Shown: positions 52,279 through 60,362 of the stretch, in pieces
How the letters are laid out: the number at the start of each line of letters is the position of its first letter
Position numbering within the stretch: position 1 is the first letter of the stretch
Assembly: GCA_963744575.1 (NCBI GenBank)
Contig: CAVUUF010000016.1
Location: 496,001-560,000 of the forward strand
Source of the DNA: Palsa-504 sp963744575
GTDB taxonomy: Bacteria > Actinomycetota > Actinomycetes > Streptosporangiales > Streptosporangiaceae
Direction of reading: 5' to 3'
Length of the DNA: 64,000 nucleotides
Notes under the pieces: model-generated
The model's input: only the letters and a program-made list of their open reading frames with translations
Databases searched by the model: none
What the model was told of the DNA's origin: nothing
Translations under genes and position numbers: made by a program

Positions 52279-52320
52279 CCTATGAACGGCGCACCCCCCG
52301 GCGGCTGGCAGCGGTGGCGC

Positions 52321-53094
52321 TCAGCGGCCTGCGTCGCGGGGGTTGCCCTCGACGCCCGGCTCCTCGATCTGCTCCTTGCGGACGGTCTCATTGACCGCGG
52401 CGTCCTCGGTGACCGACTCCGTGGTCAGCCGGACCCGCTCGACCGGCACGGCCTCCTTCGCCACCACCGGCCGTTCGGCCCGCAGGGTCACCTCATGCTC
52501 CTCCTCGCTGATCGGCTCGCCCGACAGCGCGGCGTCCCGGTTGGCGTCGGTGATCGGTTCCCGCTCCACGCGGACTTCCTCGTGGCTGACCGGGACCGTG
52601 GTGGAGACCTGCTCGGTGACGACGTACTTGCGCAGCCGGGCTCGTCCGGCCTCGACGGTCTCGGTGCCGACCCGCAGCTGCTCCTCAGACCGGGTCATCG
52701 CGTCGTCGGTCACAGGTCCGGAGGTGTCCCGGCCCTGTGCGCCGGCCTGCCCGCCCGGGCCGTATCCGGTCTGCTGCTCGCCGAGGTAGCCGGCGTAGTG
52801 CCGGTAAAGAGCATCCTGCTCGCTCGCGTCGATCCGGCCGTCATCGTCGACGTTCGGGGCGTCCTTGATCTGCTCCTTGGACACGGCCAGCGTCACCTCA
52901 CCCCCGCTGACCTGGGCACCGTAGAGCGGCGCGAAGCTTTGCCTGGTGCCGAACATGCCGGTGACGACGGTGACCCACAGCGGCGTGCCGGTCTGCTCAT
53001 CCAGGTAGACCTGGCCGATCTTGCCGACCTTGCTGCCTTCACTGTCGACCGCGGTACGGTCGGTGAACTGCTGGACATCCTGAGGGCTAGTCAT
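52321..53094 (-). CDS. PRC-barrel plus YsnF (DUF2382) stress protein
   Basis: A 257-residue protein. Residues 5-70 form a PRC-barrel (RTAVDSEGSKVGKIGQVYLDEQTGTPLWVTVVTGMFG), followed by a linker and the DUF2382/YsnF domain (about 135-245) with repeats of the REEEVxVEREP type: QLRVGTETVEAGRARLRKYVVTE, HEEVRVEREPITDANR and VAKEAVPVERVRLTTESVTED. Proteins of this kind are general-stress proteins in actinomycetes. ATG 53094 follows AGGAGA. A truncated paralogue lies on the other strand at 54759-55405. Confidence 0.9.
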   Translation of the reverse strand: MTSPQDVQQFTDRTAVDSEGSKVGKIGQVYLDEQTGTPLWVTVVTGMFGTRQSFAPLYGAQVSGGEVTLAVSKEQIKDAPNVDDDGRIDASEQDALYRHYAGYLGEQQTGYGPGGQAGAQGRDTSGPVTDDAMTRSEEQLRVGTETVEAGRARLRKYVVTEQVSTTVPVSHEEVRVEREPITDANRDAALSGEPISEEEHEVTLRAERPVVAKEAVPVERVRLTTESVTEDAAVNETVRKEQIEEPGVEGNPRDAGR

Positions 53095-53218
53095 GGTTCA
53101 GTTCTCCTGAAAATGGTGATCGTATCGGCAACCGCCCGGGCAAGCCTGGGCGGATCCCGAGACCGAAGGCTACGGTCCTGTGCCTCTGCCCCAAGGCTTA
53201 CGTCATAAACGTACATCG

Positions 53219-53241
53219 GAAGCTTACATGTGAAGCTTACA
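53219..53241 (-). promoter_or_regulatory. direct repeats GAAGCTTACA upstream of the PRC-YsnF gene
   Basis: GAAGCTTACA occurs at 53219-53228 and 53232-53241, 13 bases apart, overlapping a near-palindrome CTTACATGTGAAG. It is about 130 bases upstream of the PRC-YsnF start, in the 254-base gap between that gene and the TetR gene. The AT-rich content and spacing fit a regulator site for the stress gene; which regulator is not known. Confidence 0.4.
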
Positions 53242-53348
53242 GTGTCCCGCTACCGGGCGGGCCGGGCTTCCCCGCCCGCGAGCCGGCCCGGATCCGGAAC
53301 AGATGGCCGGCCAGGCCCGCAGCCGACGGGCTGCCGGGCGGCCGCAGT

Positions 53349-54224
53349 TCAACCGGAGCTGGAGCCTGCTCCCCTGGCGAGGTATGCGGCAATGCGGTCA
53401 AGCATAGTGGCCAGGCCTGATTCGAACTCCTGTTCCCAGACGTCCTGGGCCAGCCCTCCGGCCAGGCGGTGCACGGTCGGGAAACGCCTGGCGTCGATCT
53501 CGTCCGCGGGATCGATCAGCTCGGGCGGGCTGCCGGCATCCTCGACCGCCTCTCGCTGCCCGGCGGACCGGGCCGGGCTCAGCCCTCCCGGGACCGGATC
53601 GGCGGCTGCGGCCCGTCCCGGCTCGCTGCCCCTCGCCACGGTGTCGGCGGCGGCGAAGGAGCCATCGCCCGGCTTCGGATCCCGGAGCGTCATGGCGCTG
53701 GTCTCCAGCAGCAGGTAACCGAGCAGGAAGCCGTTGAACGTGCGGTAGGTGAACAGCACCTGCTCGTCGCTGAATCCCTCTTTGGCCAGCCCGGTCAGCA
53801 TGGTCTCCACCCAGCGCAGCGACCGGAGCGGCGGGTTGACCCATGGCGCCGACGGCGGCCGGGTGGCCACCAGCGGGAAGGCGTGCGGATGCGCCCGGGC
53901 GTAGCGGCGGACACCGTGGCTCATGCCGGTGAGATAGGGGCGCCACCCGTCCACCGGATAGGGCCGAACCTCCGGGTCGTCGGCGAGCTCGTTGACGATT
54001 CTCTCCACCACCGCGTCGAACAGCTCGTCGCGGTCCTGCACATACCGGTAGAGGGACATCGAGCGCACGCCCAGCCGCGAGGACACCGCCCGCATCGTGG
54101 CCGCCCCGATGCCCTGCTCATCGACCAGCTCCAGCGCAGTCGAGACAATCCGGTCCAGCGACAGACCACGGCCCGGCCGATTACGACCGCCGCGACCGCC
54201 TTGTGCTCGTGCCACCCGAACCAC
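53349..54224 (-). CDS. TetR/AcrR-family regulator
   Basis: A 291-residue TetR-like regulator. The helix-turn-helix is LSLDRIVSTALELVDEQGIGAATMRAVSSRLGVRSMSLYRYVQDRDELFDAVVERIV (about residues 21-77). A TetR_C-type ligand domain follows (GVRRYARAHPHAFPLVATRPPSAPWVNPPLRSLRWVETMLTGLA), interrupted by a variable Ala/Pro-rich segment before FESGLATMLDRIAAYLARG. It points toward the PRC-YsnF gene, with a 250-base gap. The ligand is unknown. Confidence 0.9.
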   Translation of the reverse strand: MVRVARAQGGRGGRNRPGRGLSLDRIVSTALELVDEQGIGAATMRAVSSRLGVRSMSLYRYVQDRDELFDAVVERIVNELADDPEVRPYPVDGWRPYLTGMSHGVRRYARAHPHAFPLVATRPPSAPWVNPPLRSLRWVETMLTGLAKEGFSDEQVLFTYRTFNGFLLGYLLLETSAMTLRDPKPGDGSFAAADTVARGSEPGRAAAADPVPGGLSPARSAGQREAVEDAGSPPELIDPADEIDARRFPTVHRLAGGLAQDVWEQEFESGLATMLDRIAAYLARGAGSSSG

Positions 54225-54420
54225 ACCTCGAGACGACTGCTGCGATGGTAATGATCATGCCGCCCGCGGCCACTGGCGGCATGCCGCACTTTGCTGATCA
54301 TAACGTTCCGCGGCCGTATAGCGCAGAAACGGCACAGCACGGCCGCCGCCATGGCGGAGGCTGGCCCAGGCCCGGCCGAGCAGTGATCACGCCACGGTCA
54401 GCCTTGGGAGCAGGCCGGCC

Positions 54421-54747
54421 TCACGTGCTGAGGCCGAGCTGGCGCATCCTTCCCAGGTTGTCCTCTATCCCGAACGCGCCCGCCAGCTTCCCGTCGCGCA
54501 CGCGGAAGATGTAGATCTCATCGACATCCTGAAAGCGCCGGCCGGTCGGCGGATGATCCATCCATTGCCCCAGGTGGGTCCCGGAGCACCGGAAATGCGC
54601 AGCCACTTTCTCGCTGTCGGCGACAGCATATAGCTCTCCCATCCGGATGGCCCGTTCATCAAAGGCATGCTTGGCGTGAGAGTAGAGGTTCATTGCGCCC
54701 AGCGCTCCCCCTGGACCCAGCAGCGGCAGCGACAAGACGCTATGCAC
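54421..54747 (-). pseudogene. chimera of a GAF-domain piece and a SnoaL-like cyclase piece
   Basis: A 108-codon open frame made of two parts. The first, MHSVLSLPLLGPGGALGAMNLYS then HAKHAFDERAIRMGELYAVA, is the end of a GAF domain. The second, EKVAAHFRCSGTHLGQWMDHPPTGRRFQDVDEIYIFRVRDGKLAGAFGIEDNLGRMRQLGL, is the C-terminal half of a SnoaL-like ester cyclase. They meet in frame at about AVADSEK (54600-54625), and both lack their N-terminal portions. This looks like the product of a deletion that fused two genes; it might still be translated. Confidence 0.7.
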
Positions 54748-54758
54748 CCCGAGCCAGC

Positions 54759-55405
54759 CCGCCCGACGCCCTCTACGAGTACTACGCCGGATACCTCGGT
54801 GACGGCCAGTATCAGGACCACTCCGCCGGCGGACGCGAAGACCTGGCCGGCCGGGCCGGCATCCAGGGCCGTGACGCCTCCGGGCCGACTACCGACGACG
54901 CGATGACCCGGTCCGAGGAGCGGCTGCACGTCGGCACCGAGAATGTCGAGGCTGGCCGGGTCCGGCTGCGCAAGCACGTCGTGACCGAGAGAACGTCACC
55001 CAGACCGCGCCGGTCAGCCATGAGGAAGTCCGCCTGGAGCGGGAGCCCGTCACCGACGCCAACCGCGGCCAGGCCATGTCCGGCGGCGACATCACCGAGG
55101 AAGAGCACCAGGTCACGCTGCACGCCGAACGTCCCGTCACCTCGAAAGACACCGTCCCGGTCGAGCGCGTCAGGCTCGGCAAGGAAACCGTGACCGAGGA
55201 CCACGAAGTCAGCGATATTGACAAGGACCAGATCCTGCAGCTGCTGCGCAGCCAGGGCCAGCATGACCAGGCCGGCCAGGCCGCCAGCGAGCTGCCGGAC
55301 CAGGTCGACACCGGCAACGCCCAGCACGCCGGGATGCTGTCGAAGTACGGCATCGACCCCGCCACCATCACCGGCAAGCTCGGCAGCATGGGCAAAATGC
55401 TCTGA
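54759..55405 (+). pseudogene. YsnF (DUF2382) paralogue, N-terminally truncated and frameshifted
   Basis: The PRC barrel is absent; homology to the gene at 52321 begins at DALYEYYAGYLGDGQYQ near 54759 and runs through TDDAMTRSEERLHVGTENVEAGRVRLRKHVVTE. Near 54988-54992 one base is missing and the reading frame moves to NVTQTAPVSHEEVRLEREPVTDANRGQAMSGGD, which continues to DHEVSDIDKDQILQLLRSQGQ and a helical tail ending KLGSMGKML. The left edge abuts the chimera on the other strand, so a break point lies near 54750. Confidence 0.8.
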
Positions 55406-55455
55406 CCGCCGCCAGCCGGGCGCCCGCCGCTCAGGCTGGCCAGGTACCCGCGGGT

Positions 55456-55491
55456 GCTGCGTCCGTCCCGGCATGCCGGGACGGACGCAGC
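55456..55491 (+). terminator. 36-bp perfect palindrome after the YsnF remnant
   Basis: GCTGCGTCCGTCCCGGC (55456-55472) and its exact complement (55475-55491) are separated by AT; the whole 36 bases are a perfect palindrome. It lies 51 bases past the stop of the rightward YsnF remnant and 226 bases past the end of the leftward MFS-cNMP gene. It can form a long hairpin and probably terminates transcription from both sides. Confidence 0.75.
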
Positions 55492-55537
55492 CCGCATGAC
55501 CACGGCCGCACGACCACCACAGGAGAACTAGGCCTGT

Positions 55538-55563
55538 GACGAGGATCGATGCAAGATCCTGAG
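55538..55563 (+). repeat. 26-bp element, copy 1 (palindromic core AGGATC-N7-GATCCT)
   Basis: The sequence GACGAGGATCG ... GATCCTGAG recurs at 59082-59107 in the same direction with three mismatches. Its core AGGATC-GATGCAA-GATCCT is an inverted repeat. It stands at the left end of the segment holding the MFS-cNMP gene, the integrase scrap and the toxin-antitoxin pair. It could be an attachment or recombinase site, a transposon end or an operator. Confidence 0.55.
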
Positions 55564-55716
55564 TCAGCCCGTGCGCAGAGGTCGGAGCCTGGTGGCGGGC
55601 GGGCGGCTGGTGGTGCGGTGGCGGCCGTCCAGGTTGATCGGCGGACCGGGTAATCGGATCAGCCTGTTCCCGCCAGAGCATGGTGGCACTGGTGAGCAGC
55701 CCGCGGTGGTGCCGGG

Positions 55717-57375
55717 TCACCCGGCCTGCTGCGGTGGCACCGGCAAGCTGTCCCCGGCGAGCCGCTGGGTCGCCAGCGCGTTGGCCGCGGCGTTGCTCGC
55801 GCCGTTGCCGGCCACCGCTAGGAGGAAGGCTTCCCGGTCCAGGGCCAGCGTACGCATCGGTTGCTCGGCCACCACCGTGGCGGTCCGCGGGATGTCGCGG
55901 AGCAGCGCGATCTCCCCGAAGCAGTCACCGGGGCCTAGCGGCGGCCGCGGGCTGCCGCGCACGCTGACGCTGGCGGATCCGGAGGCGATCAGGTGGAAAT
56001 GTTCGCCGGGTTGGCCCTCGCGCACCGCGACCTCGCCCGGCCCGAACTCGTGCGGTATGAGGTCGGTCGCCAGGAGTTCGATCACGGCCAGCGGCAGCGG
56101 CTCGAACATGGCCAGGCGGCGCAGCAGTCCCACTTCCTGCCCGGGCGGGGGCATGGCCCGGTCGAGCCGCGCGAAGCACCGGGCGTAGGTCAGCGCCAGG
56201 CCGGCCAGGCCTCCGCCCAGCAGGGCGAGCGTGTCCCGGACCCCGAGCGCGCCCAGCAGCAGCGGCGCTGCTATGGATCCGGCGCTCAGCCCGGCCTGGG
56301 CCACGAACTCCTTGGCACACAGCACCCTGCCCGCGACGCGGGCACTGACCGACCGGGCCACCAGCGTGAACACGCCGACGTCCTCCACCGCGTTGCCGGC
56401 CCCGACCACGGCCATGGCGAGGTAGGCCACGGCGGGACCTGGCATCAAGGCCAGTGCCACGAGCGGCAGCCCCCACAGCAGCAGGCCGCCGATGAAACTG
56501 CGGCCCAGCCGGGTGACGCGGACCAGGGCGGCAGCGGCGGCGGCGCCGGCCAGCCCGCCGGCGCCGATGGCCGCGTTGAGCCAGCCGACCGCCGACGTGC
56601 CGAGCGTCAGCGTCTTGACCGCGAGCACCGCGATCAGCACGGTGAGCGCACCGCGGACGAACGTCTGGGCGAACGCGAGAACCGCCACGCCCGCGGGCGG
56701 GGCCACCCGGGCCAGCTCGATTAGGCCGACGGCGGCCTCGCGTGCCACCCGGCCGGCGCCATGGCCGGCCCGGCGGCTGCCGGGCTCGTCCGGCACCGCC
56801 AGGCGCCGCAGCGAAAGCGCGGCCGAGCCGAGGAAACCGGCCGCCAGCGCTACCGGAACCCAGACCGGCGCGGCGACGAGCAGTGCTCCGGCCAGCAGCG
56901 GCCCGGCCAGCGTGCCCGAGTTCTCCAGGACCGCCGCGGTGGCGTTTGAGGAGGCAAGCTCGGCCGGCGTGCGGACCAGCCACGGCAGGATGGCCACCTG
57001 CAGCGGCCGGTAGGTGCCCGCCAGAGACGAGCTCGCGGCAGCGAGCGCGATCACGGCGAGGGGCGGTCCGCCGACCGCGGCGGTCAGCGCCGCCAGTGCC
57101 AGCAGGATGGCTCGCAGCCCGGTAAGCCGGCGCAGCAGCGTGTCCCGCCGGACCCTGCCGGCGACGCCCGCGATGCCCAGCGCCACGCACATGGCGGCCA
57201 GGGTCCGGGACGCGACATAGGCGGCAGCGAGCCCGGCGCCGCCCGCGTTAAACGCGTAGGCCACAAGCGTGACCATGCCGGCCAGCTCGCCAGTGACGCA
57301 GAGGCCCCAGCCAAGCTCGATCCGGCGCACGTCAGGTAGGCGGAGGACCTCATGCAGGTCATGAACCGTCCGCAA
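55717..57375 (-). CDS. MFS transporter fused to a C-terminal cyclic-nucleotide-binding domain
   Basis: A 552-residue fusion. Residues 1-400 are twelve-helix major-facilitator sequence (VTGELAGMVTLVAYAFNAGGAGLAAAYVASRTLAAMCVALG ...). Residues 415-540 form a CAP-like cNMP domain: LLATDLIPHEFGPGEVAVREGQPGEHFHLIASGSASVSV, PPLGPGDCFGEIALLRDIPRTATVVAEQPMRTLALDREAFLLAV, with the FGEIALL-x(4)-RTATV cyclic-nucleotide pocket intact. Such MFS-cNMP proteins exist in actinobacteria; the transported compound is unknown. TTG 57375 with GGGAGAG is taken as the start. Confidence 0.85.
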   Translation of the reverse strand: MRTVHDLHEVLRLPDVRRIELGWGLCVTGELAGMVTLVAYAFNAGGAGLAAAYVASRTLAAMCVALGIAGVAGRVRRDTLLRRLTGLRAILLALAALTAAVGGPPLAVIALAAASSSLAGTYRPLQVAILPWLVRTPAELASSNATAAVLENSGTLAGPLLAGALLVAAPVWVPVALAAGFLGSAALSLRRLAVPDEPGSRRAGHGAGRVAREAAVGLIELARVAPPAGVAVLAFAQTFVRGALTVLIAVLAVKTLTLGTSAVGWLNAAIGAGGLAGAAAAAALVRVTRLGRSFIGGLLLWGLPLVALALMPGPAVAYLAMAVVGAGNAVEDVGVFTLVARSVSARVAGRVLCAKEFVAQAGLSAGSIAAPLLLGALGVRDTLALLGGGLAGLALTYARCFARLDRAMPPPGQEVGLLRRLAMFEPLPLAVIELLATDLIPHEFGPGEVAVREGQPGEHFHLIASGSASVSVRGSPRPPLGPGDCFGEIALLRDIPRTATVVAEQPMRTLALDREAFLLAVAGNGASNAAANALATQRLAGDSLPVPPQQAG

Positions 57376-57640
57376 AATAGCTCTCCCGCGCGGCGCCCAG
57401 CCGCCCACGGCTGGCAGAAAACGCTGCCAACGTCGCGGCTCCCCACATTGTGACGCCCGCCAAGGCCGCAGCCAATGCACCTTAGAGGGATACCGGGTCC
57501 AGGCGCCGAAAACCCAACGGATGGGAGGGCGTGATCTGCCAGAGATCTGCCGGGATCATCACTCGGCAAGCACGTCATCGTGCCGGGCTGGCGGGGCTGC
57601 GCGGGACCGCCCCAACCGGCGCGCCCCCGTGCGTCGGAAG

Positions 57641-57802
57641 GGTGGCGCCACCGACGTCATCTGCTGGCAGACCCGTACCGCCCGGCTCCTGCCCCGCCTG
57701 GCCGCCGGGCACACGTCCGGCCCGCTGTTCGTCACCACCCGGAAGGCCCGGGTCGAGCTGCCCGCCGCCGACCTCGACGGCCGCGGCCGCGCCCGGCTCA
57801 GC
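57641..57802 (+). pseudogene. integrase/recombinase fragment
   Basis: A short stretch GGATDVICWQTRTARLLPRL then AAGHTSGPLFVTTRKARVELPAADLDGRGRARLS resembles the middle of tyrosine recombinases of the phage-integrase kind found in actinomycetes (the TARLLPRLL-x-GRTSGPLFLT-x-RKAR pattern). Flanking codons in the same frame are Arg/Ser-rich shadow sequence, so the rest of the gene is gone. The active-site Arg and Tyr are not present. Confidence 0.5.
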
Positions 57803-58415
57803 TGCTGGCGCTGCACAAGGCCGAGCGCGACCCGGTGCGGCGCCGGTAAGGGGGGGTGCAGCCAAGGTAAGCCCAGAACCCGCCATAAGGCCTTGGGCGG
57901 GGGGCTGATCAGGTGTAGCCGCGTCGTTCATCATGAGCAGCGGCTCCGTCCGGCTTTGGCGGCACTCCGGCTGCCGTCACGGACGGTGGCGGCGCGGCCT
58001 GGCATGCGGCATGCAAGTAACCGCCCAATTGAGTTGCGGGTCAGGAAGCCAGCGAGGCTTCAGGGGTCCTGGTAGTCCTAGCGAAAAACCCAGCGGATAT
58101 GGCTGACCTGCGCTAACGCGTGGTTCCGGCACCGTGGTCAGCCGGATAGCAGGCCCGGCGCAGGGTTGTCAAACGGATTCGGAGGCAAGATCTGGCGTAT
58201 CCGCCGGAAATGTCCCGGGGACTACCGAGACCCCGGGAGACTGGGCGCCATGGCGGTGCTGACGGGTCCATTGTTGCCCGCGCTCCGGCAACTGGCCGCC
58301 GCGGCATGTGGGGGGGTGAGTACCGGCAGAAGCTTCACGCCGGGCACTGTCGAGGTGCCGGGGGTCAGTGCTGTCCGCGCCCGCTCCTGCTGCAAGCGGT
58401 GACAAAAAGAAACCT
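57803..58415. other. gene-free stretch right of the integrase scrap
   Basis: About 610 bases without a credible gene; the open frames here are short and have shadow-type composition. G-runs occur at 57850-57856 and 58310-58316. Base composition is somewhat lower in GC around 58020-58110. It probably represents decayed mobile DNA. Confidence 0.5.
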
Positions 58416-58703
58416 TCACGATGCAGTGGCTGCAGCGGACGATCGCGCGTCCTGGAAGGTGACGACAAGGACGAGGTCGTCTGGTTCTTCGTAGCTGTAA
58501 ATGATCAGCATCCATCGCCACGGTCCGAGGATGAACCGCATCGGCTCCCAGCGCCCCTCCAGTCGCCGGCCGATCCGGGGGAACTGCTCAAGGACGCGAA
58601 GGGAGCGCCCGACGCGCAGCCTGGTATCGCCCGGAAGGCTGTGCGTGAGGATCATGCGGTCGAGGTCTTGGACCGCGGGGACGCTAAGCCTGACCTTCGC
58701 CAG
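58416..58703 (-). CDS. ParE/RelE-like toxin of a toxin-antitoxin pair
   Basis: About 95 residues. The frame right after the antitoxin stop reads AKVRLSVPAVQDLDRMILTHSLPGDTRLRVGRSLRVLEQFPRIGRRLEGRWEPMRFILGPWRWMLIIYSYEEPDDLVLVVTFQDARSS, a ParE-type fold with its beta-rich end and Arg-rich helices. The first ATG (58655) would lose the initial strand; CTG at 58701-58703 is the only plausible start for the full domain, an unusual choice, so the start may instead be damaged. It lies three bases after the antitoxin gene. Likely gyrase or ribosome poison; target unproven. Confidence 0.75.
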   Translation of the reverse strand: MAKVRLSVPAVQDLDRMILTHSLPGDTRLRVGRSLRVLEQFPRIGRRLEGRWEPMRFILGPWRWMLIIYSYEEPDDLVLVVTFQDARSSAAATAS

Positions 58704-58706
58704 CGC

Positions 58707-58964
58707 TCAGAGCTCGTCCAGGGCGATCGTCTCGCCCGCGCGGGCGCGCTCCAGGCTCTGCATTGCGTGTTCGCAGGCGCCCGGGATGCCATCGAGCACC
58801 GCGACGATATCTCGGGCGTCCGGATCGGCTTCCTCGAGCGCCACGGAGAGCAGTGACCGCGCAAGGGTGCCTTCCTGGACATGGGTGCGCGCGGCGAGCC
58901 GCGCCAGCCGGGCGGCGTGCTCCGGGTCGAGCGTGACATTCAGCCGGTGACCAGGTCCCTCCAT
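58707..58964 (-). CDS. ribbon-helix-helix antitoxin
   Basis: An 85-residue protein. MEGPGHRLNVTLDPEHAARLARLAARTHVQEGTLARSLLSVALEEAD (residues 1-47) is a ribbon-helix-helix DNA-binding unit, and the C-terminal helix IPGACEHAMQSLERARAGETIALDEL is the toxin-binding part. It precedes the ParE-like toxin in the same direction, the classical order, and probably represses the pair's own promoter. ATG 58964 is taken as the start; longer frames upstream are non-coding in character. Confidence 0.82.
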   Translation of the reverse strand: MEGPGHRLNVTLDPEHAARLARLAARTHVQEGTLARSLLSVALEEADPDARDIVAVLDGIPGACEHAMQSLERARAGETIALDEL

Positions 58965-59081
58965 GTGCGCGAGTGTACTGCACGGGCCAGCACGAAACGT
59001 GTACCCATCTCGGGGACCCCGCGCGCGTGGGCCTGGAACTCCTACAGCTACGGCGCGGGGGCAAGGTAGGAGAGGGCTTGC

Positions 59082-59107
59082 GACGAGGATCGGTACAGGA
59101 TCCTGAG
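59082..59107 (+). repeat. 26-bp element, copy 2
   Basis: Direct repeat of the element at 55538-55563 (23 of 26 bases identical), with the same palindromic core AGGATC-N7-GATCCT here as AGGATCGGTACAGGATCCT. It ends three bases before the 3' end of the decayed resolvase, and lies 118 bases upstream of the antitoxin start. The two copies bracket 3.5 kb. Confidence 0.55.
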
Positions 59108-59109
59108 CA

Positions 59110-59698
59110 TTACGTGACTTGACGTTGGCTATCTGTGATCGGCGGGGCACAGCGGCCGGGGATGGAGCAGCCAGCCGCGGGAGCGCAATCTCGGCGACGG
59201 GTGTACTTTCGCCTGCCATCGGCGCCGGCCTCGTCATACACGCCGCGGGCCACCTCCGCCTGCCGGCCCGTCAGCTTGGGTTTGCGGCCGCCGACCCGGC
59301 CGCGGGCCCGGGCGGACTCCAGGCCCTCGCGGGTGCCTTCGGAGATGAGGTCGGCGAGCATCTCATCCATCGCGGCAAGCACGTGGAAGGTGAACCGCCC
59401 GGCCGGGGTGGTAGCGTCGATGCTCTGCTTGAGCACGACCAGGTCGATCCCGCGCTCGGCCAGCAGCGCGGCGATCTCGGTGAGGTGGCGCACCGAGCGG
59501 GCCATCCGGGACAGCCGGGTGACCACGAGCTCGTCGCCGCGGCGAAGATGATCGAGGCAGTTGTCCCACTCAGGTCGCCGGGCGAGCTTGCCGGAGGCGG
59601 TGTCAGTCCAGTTCCGCTCGCAGCCCGCGGCACGCAGCGCGTCGAGCTGGGAGTCGCTGCGAGCGAGCGGAGATCCGGGCGTACCCGTACCGGGCCAT
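59110..59698 (-). pseudogene. serine recombinase (Tn3-type resolvase), frameshifted
   Basis: Reading leftward from ATG 59698: MARYGYARISARS starts a resolvase with the catalytic Ser, then a one-base shift near 59665 leads into DSQLDALRAAGCERNWTDTASGKLARRPEWDNCLDHLRRGDELVVTRLSRMARSVRHLTEIAALLAERGIDLVVLKQSIDATTPAGRFTFHVLAAMDEMLADLISEGTREGLESARARGRVGGRKPKL. This is the full catalytic domain with family motifs. Near 59203 a second shift cuts the C-terminal helix-turn-helix (YT then VAEIAL). The gene is dead as sequenced. It is divergent from a tnpA remnant. Confidence 0.85.
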
Positions 59699-59951
59699 AC
59701 GCGGAAGTGTCCCGCAAACGATGCTTGCGCGCTTCCGGTGACACGCTGTTTCCGCCCGCCAGTTGTGATCCACTTCGGGCAGGAGCTGAGCTGGGCGAAC
59801 GTGCTACCGCTCCGAACACCCGGAAGTGGGACTTAAATGATCGTTATCTACCCACTCGGGTCACGCAACGGTGGCAGCATTGCCGTCGGCGGAGCCTGGG
59901 CCACCTGGGCCGAGGTGAGGCGTCTGCACCAGCCAGCGGCCGGAGGCGAGC
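59699..59951. other. resolvase-tnpA gap, possible res site remnant
   Basis: A 253-base gap between the divergent resolvase and tnpA remnants, where Tn3 elements carry their res site. GGAAGTG occurs twice (at about 59702 and 59822), the first in a GTGTCCCGCAAACG context that resembles resolvase half-sites. The match is suggestive only; no terminal inverted repeat was found. Confidence 0.35.
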
Positions 59952-60312
59952 ATGCCGGTAACGGCGGATCGAGCCTGTATCGCCTCGTATGCGCAATTTC
60001 CGGCTGAGCTGGACCGGGACTGGCTGGGGCGGGTGTGCCATCTGAGCGGGGCGGACCTGGCGGTGATCCGGCGCCGGACCGGCCCGGTGACCCAGCTGGG
60101 ATATGCGACCCAGCTGGTCACCGTCCGGGCGATCGGCACGTTCCAGCCGGACCCGGCCGCGTACCCGAGCCGGTCGTGGCTGCTGTCCACGCCAGCTCGG
60201 CATCGATGACCCCGGCGTGCTGGCCGGGTACCGGGACATGCCGGTGCGGTGGCGTCACACCGCCGAGATCCGGGACCGCTACGGGTATTGCGACTTCTCT
60301 GCCCAGCCCGGA
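59952..60312 (+). pseudogene. Tn3-family transposase N-terminal (DUF4158) remnant
   Basis: From ATG 59952: ADRACIASYAQFPAELDRDWLGRVCHLSGADLAVIRRRTGPVTQLGYATQLVTVRAIGTFQPDPAAYPSRSW is the N-terminal DUF4158 region of a Tn3-family TnpA. Near 60190 the frame shifts by one base, and RQLGIDDPGVLAGYRDMPVRWRHTAEIRDRYGYCDF continues. The rest of the ~990-residue transposase is missing; sequence changes at about 60312 into the next gene. Together with the resolvase it marks a lost Tn3-like transposon. Confidence 0.8.
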
Positions 60313-60362
60313 CGACTACAGCGCCAGCTCCCTGCTGGCGTTCGCCCTCGGGGGGTCCGGCC

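Noticed and set aside
57840..58420. Possible tRNA or small-RNA gene in the gap beside the integrase scrap
   Set aside because: No cloverleaf or conserved GTTCGANTC loop was seen.
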